64,000 bases of DNA. Origin: Pseudodesulfovibrio hydrargyri (GTDB lineage: Bacteria > Desulfobacterota > Desulfovibrionia > Desulfovibrionales > Desulfovibrionaceae). Shown here piece after piece: positions 62,500 through 64,000 of this stretch (within the stretch, counting starts at the first letter, position 1; each line of letters opens with the position of its first letter). The DNA is taken from NCBI RefSeq assembly GCF_001874525.1, contig NZ_LKAQ01000004.1, positions 124,001 to 188,000 on the forward strand. The letters are read 5' to 3'. The notes under the pieces are model-generated. The model did not search any database and was not told where the DNA came from. It saw nothing but the letters and a program-made list of their open reading frames with translations. The position numbers were made by a program, and so were the translations under genes.

Positions 62500-64000
62500 C
62501 TAGATGCGGAAGGATTCCACGGGACGGCGGTAAGTGCCGAAGTGGATGGGCTTGCCGAATCCGGCCCTGAAGAGCATGACCGGCCCCTGGGCCCAGACCT
62601 TGGGGAAGAGCTCGGCCAGGCTGGCCCATACTGAGGAGAGCATGTCCCGGTGCTTCGGGGAAAAGGTGTCGGGCCCTTCCAGCAGCCAGCGCAACCGGAA
62701 GAGCGTGACCGCGGTCATGGGCTGCATGCGCAGGTTGTAGTGGGTCAGGGTCAGCCAGACCCGTTGCAGGGCGCGGCCGCCCTGGAGGAAGTCCGCGATG
62801 CCGGTGCCGGGCACGGTCAGGAGTCCGGCCCCGCCGCTGTGGCGGATGCCCTTGGCCGCGATGCCCGCGCCCACCCGGCTCGCGCCGAAAATATTGGCCG
62901 CCCGCATGGTCTTCCAGGACTTGGTCGCCCTGAGGAACAGCTCGCCCCCCAACCCCGCCTCCAGGTTCTTGAGCGGCAGGCCGTCGCGGGTCGCTTCGGC
63001 CGCCTGGGGCGTGAACCGGACCATCCTCACCAGATGTTCATGCAAGTCCCGGCGCTCCATGCGGATGCGGTCGGCGAGGAAGATGGCGTCGGCCAGCTTG
63101 TTCAGTTGCTCCGGCGTGTTGATCCAGCCGAGATTGCCGCCCGCCTCCGAGGCCACCGCGCCGAAGCGGTTGAACATCCCGGCCGGAATCTGCCGTTTGC
63201 GGTACGGCTTGCGGTTGGTGTGCCGCCGCCACAGGGCGTCCACCAGAATATCCTCTCGGGGAAGTTGCGCCCGCTCCAGCCCTATGGAGGCCGCCAGGTC
63301 GGGGCGGTCCGGGGTCGGGCCCATGGCGACGGCTGGCGTGAGCCCGCAGGCCCTGGCCGCGATGGCGATGTTCTCCACGGCCGCGCCCGAGGCGATGGCC
63401 GTGGCCAGGTTGCCCACATTGAAAAAGGAATCGTCGGCCGCCAGGTCCATGCGCACTTCCACGCCGTGGTCCCCGACCTGGAAGCGCCACGGCTGGACGT
63501 TGTCGCCGGACGGCGCCTGGACGCCCGCCTTGAGCAGGTAATCGTGGACCGGCCGCAGGCTCTCGCCCTCGGCCGGCAGCTTGGGCGCGGCCATGGGCTC
63601 GCAGCCCACGCGCTTGGCCCGCTTGAGCATGACGTTCTCGAAGAGCCAGGCCTTGAGCCGCTGGGCACGGGATTTGTTGCCCTTGCGCAGCCTGCCCCGG
63701 CGGATTTTCCGCAGGTACGGGTCGATCTGCACGTAATAGGGGGCGGACCGGACGCCCTTGCGCCCGAGCAGCAGACGCACCACCTCGGTGGCGGCCAGGG
63801 CCGAGCACATCTGGCAGCCGATGATCGTGGACGGCCCCTTGCCCAGATCGAAATCGACCACCGAGGCGTCCATGTACCGGGCGTGGGTGGCCCTGGGCGC
63901 AAGCCCCATGGCGAAGTGGAGGTACTTGCGGGTCTCCTCCATGCCGTCCGTGATGTCGAAATATTCGTCAAAGGACATGCCGTCCGGGGTGAAGACCAGC
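62500..64000 (-). CDS. ThiF-type adenylyltransferase / nitroreductase fusion, N-terminus beyond window
   Basis: The visible 499 residues run open to the window edge. The first part (about residues 1-85 of the visible piece) looks like the end of a ThiF/E1-like domain: I-I-G-C-Q-M-C-S-A-L-A-A-T-E-V-V-R-L-L-L-G. A basic linker follows, then a nitroreductase-like FMN domain with V-Q-A-P-S-G-D-N-V-Q-P-W-R-F, R-R-H-T-N-R-K-P-Y and G-P-V-M-L-F-R-A-G. Fusions of an E1-like and a nitroreductase domain are known but little studied; they may activate and then oxidise a peptide or small carboxylate. It converges with the PEP-CTERM gene. Neighbours on its 5' side are not visible. Confidence 0.78.
   Translation of the reverse strand, partial: LVFTPDGMSFDEYFDITDGMEETRKYLHFAMGLAPRATHARYMDASVVDFDLGKGPSTIIGCQMCSALAATEVVRLLLGRKGVRSAPYYVQIDPYLRKIRRGRLRKGNKSRAQRLKAWLFENVMLKRAKRVGCEPMAAPKLPAEGESLRPVHDYLLKAGVQAPSGDNVQPWRFQVGDHGVEVRMDLAADDSFFNVGNLATAIASGAAVENIAIAARACGLTPAVAMGPTPDRPDLAASIGLERAQLPREDILVDALWRRHTNRKPYRKRQIPAGMFNRFGAVASEAGGNLGWINTPEQLNKLADAIFLADRIRMERRDLHEHLVRMVRFTPQAAEATRDGLPLKNLEAGLGGELFLRATKSWKTMRAANIFGASRVGAGIAAKGIRHSGGAGLLTVPGTGIADFLQGGRALQRVWLTLTHYNLRMQPMTAVTLFRLRWLLEGPDTFSPKHRDMLSSVWASLAELFPKVWAQGPVMLFRAGFGKPIHFGTYRRPVESFRI

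Overview
The window is about 65% G+C chromosomal DNA, densely coding, with long same-strand gene trains. The gene families point to a Gram-negative bacterium of the Desulfovibrio/Pseudodesulfovibrio type (Desulfobacterota): a Cache/HAMP/PAS chemoreceptor, a tRNA-Sec gene, a PrsK/PrsR-regulated exosortase locus, an outer-membrane polysaccharide exporter, and 3'-end hairpins of a kind I associate with that group. The assignment is an inference from gene content and style; no rRNA is present to confirm it.

Layout. 0-6.6 kb: a partial medium-chain oxidoreductase divergent from a SnoaL-like protein across a pair of operator-like dyads; a DUF389/TIGR00341 membrane protein; a large chemoreceptor; tRNA-Glu; a secreted Ntn amide hydrolase. 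6.65-23.8 kb: all subunits of a 14-subunit-type NADH dehydrogenase (complex I), split into two divergent operons. nuoA-nuoBCD(fused)-E-F-G-H runs leftward. cydA-cydB-nuoI-J-K-L-M-N runs rightward, so a cytochrome bd oxidase is built into the complex I operon. Together they describe an NADH -> quinone -> O2 chain. 24-31.8 kb: a succinate-semialdehyde-type dehydrogenase, a proton-pumping P3A ATPase, an acyltransferase, an ABM monooxygenase and a three-gene ECF sigma / small membrane protein / CpxP-like sensor cassette resembling cnrYXH in architecture.

32-34.8 kb: tRNA-Sec, abutted on its 5' side by a 127-bp palindrome. A 19-bp copy of its 3' end lies 2.5 kb downstream, and the only gene between the copies is tex. 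This looks like an old integration scar.

34.9-62.3 kb: an exosortase/PEP-CTERM exopolysaccharide locus. Leftward genes are prsT, a polyprenyl-phosphate sugar transferase, Wza-type exporter, Wzz-type chain-length protein, tyrosine autokinase, AAA ATPase, outer-membrane barrel, prsK, prsR, manC-type enzyme, an unusually long GlmS-like protein, exosortase, EpsI, glycosyltransferase and flippase. Rightward genes are a DevBCA-type ABC exporter, a CPBP/CAAX protease homologue and a secreted PEP-CTERM protein. Three sites matching sigma-54 -24/-12 promoters precede prsT, the barrel gene and the PEP-CTERM gene, which fits control by the PrsK/PrsR pair encoded in the same locus. The right edge holds a partial ThiF-nitroreductase fusion gene. 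I saw no insertion sequence, integrase, CRISPR array or rRNA.
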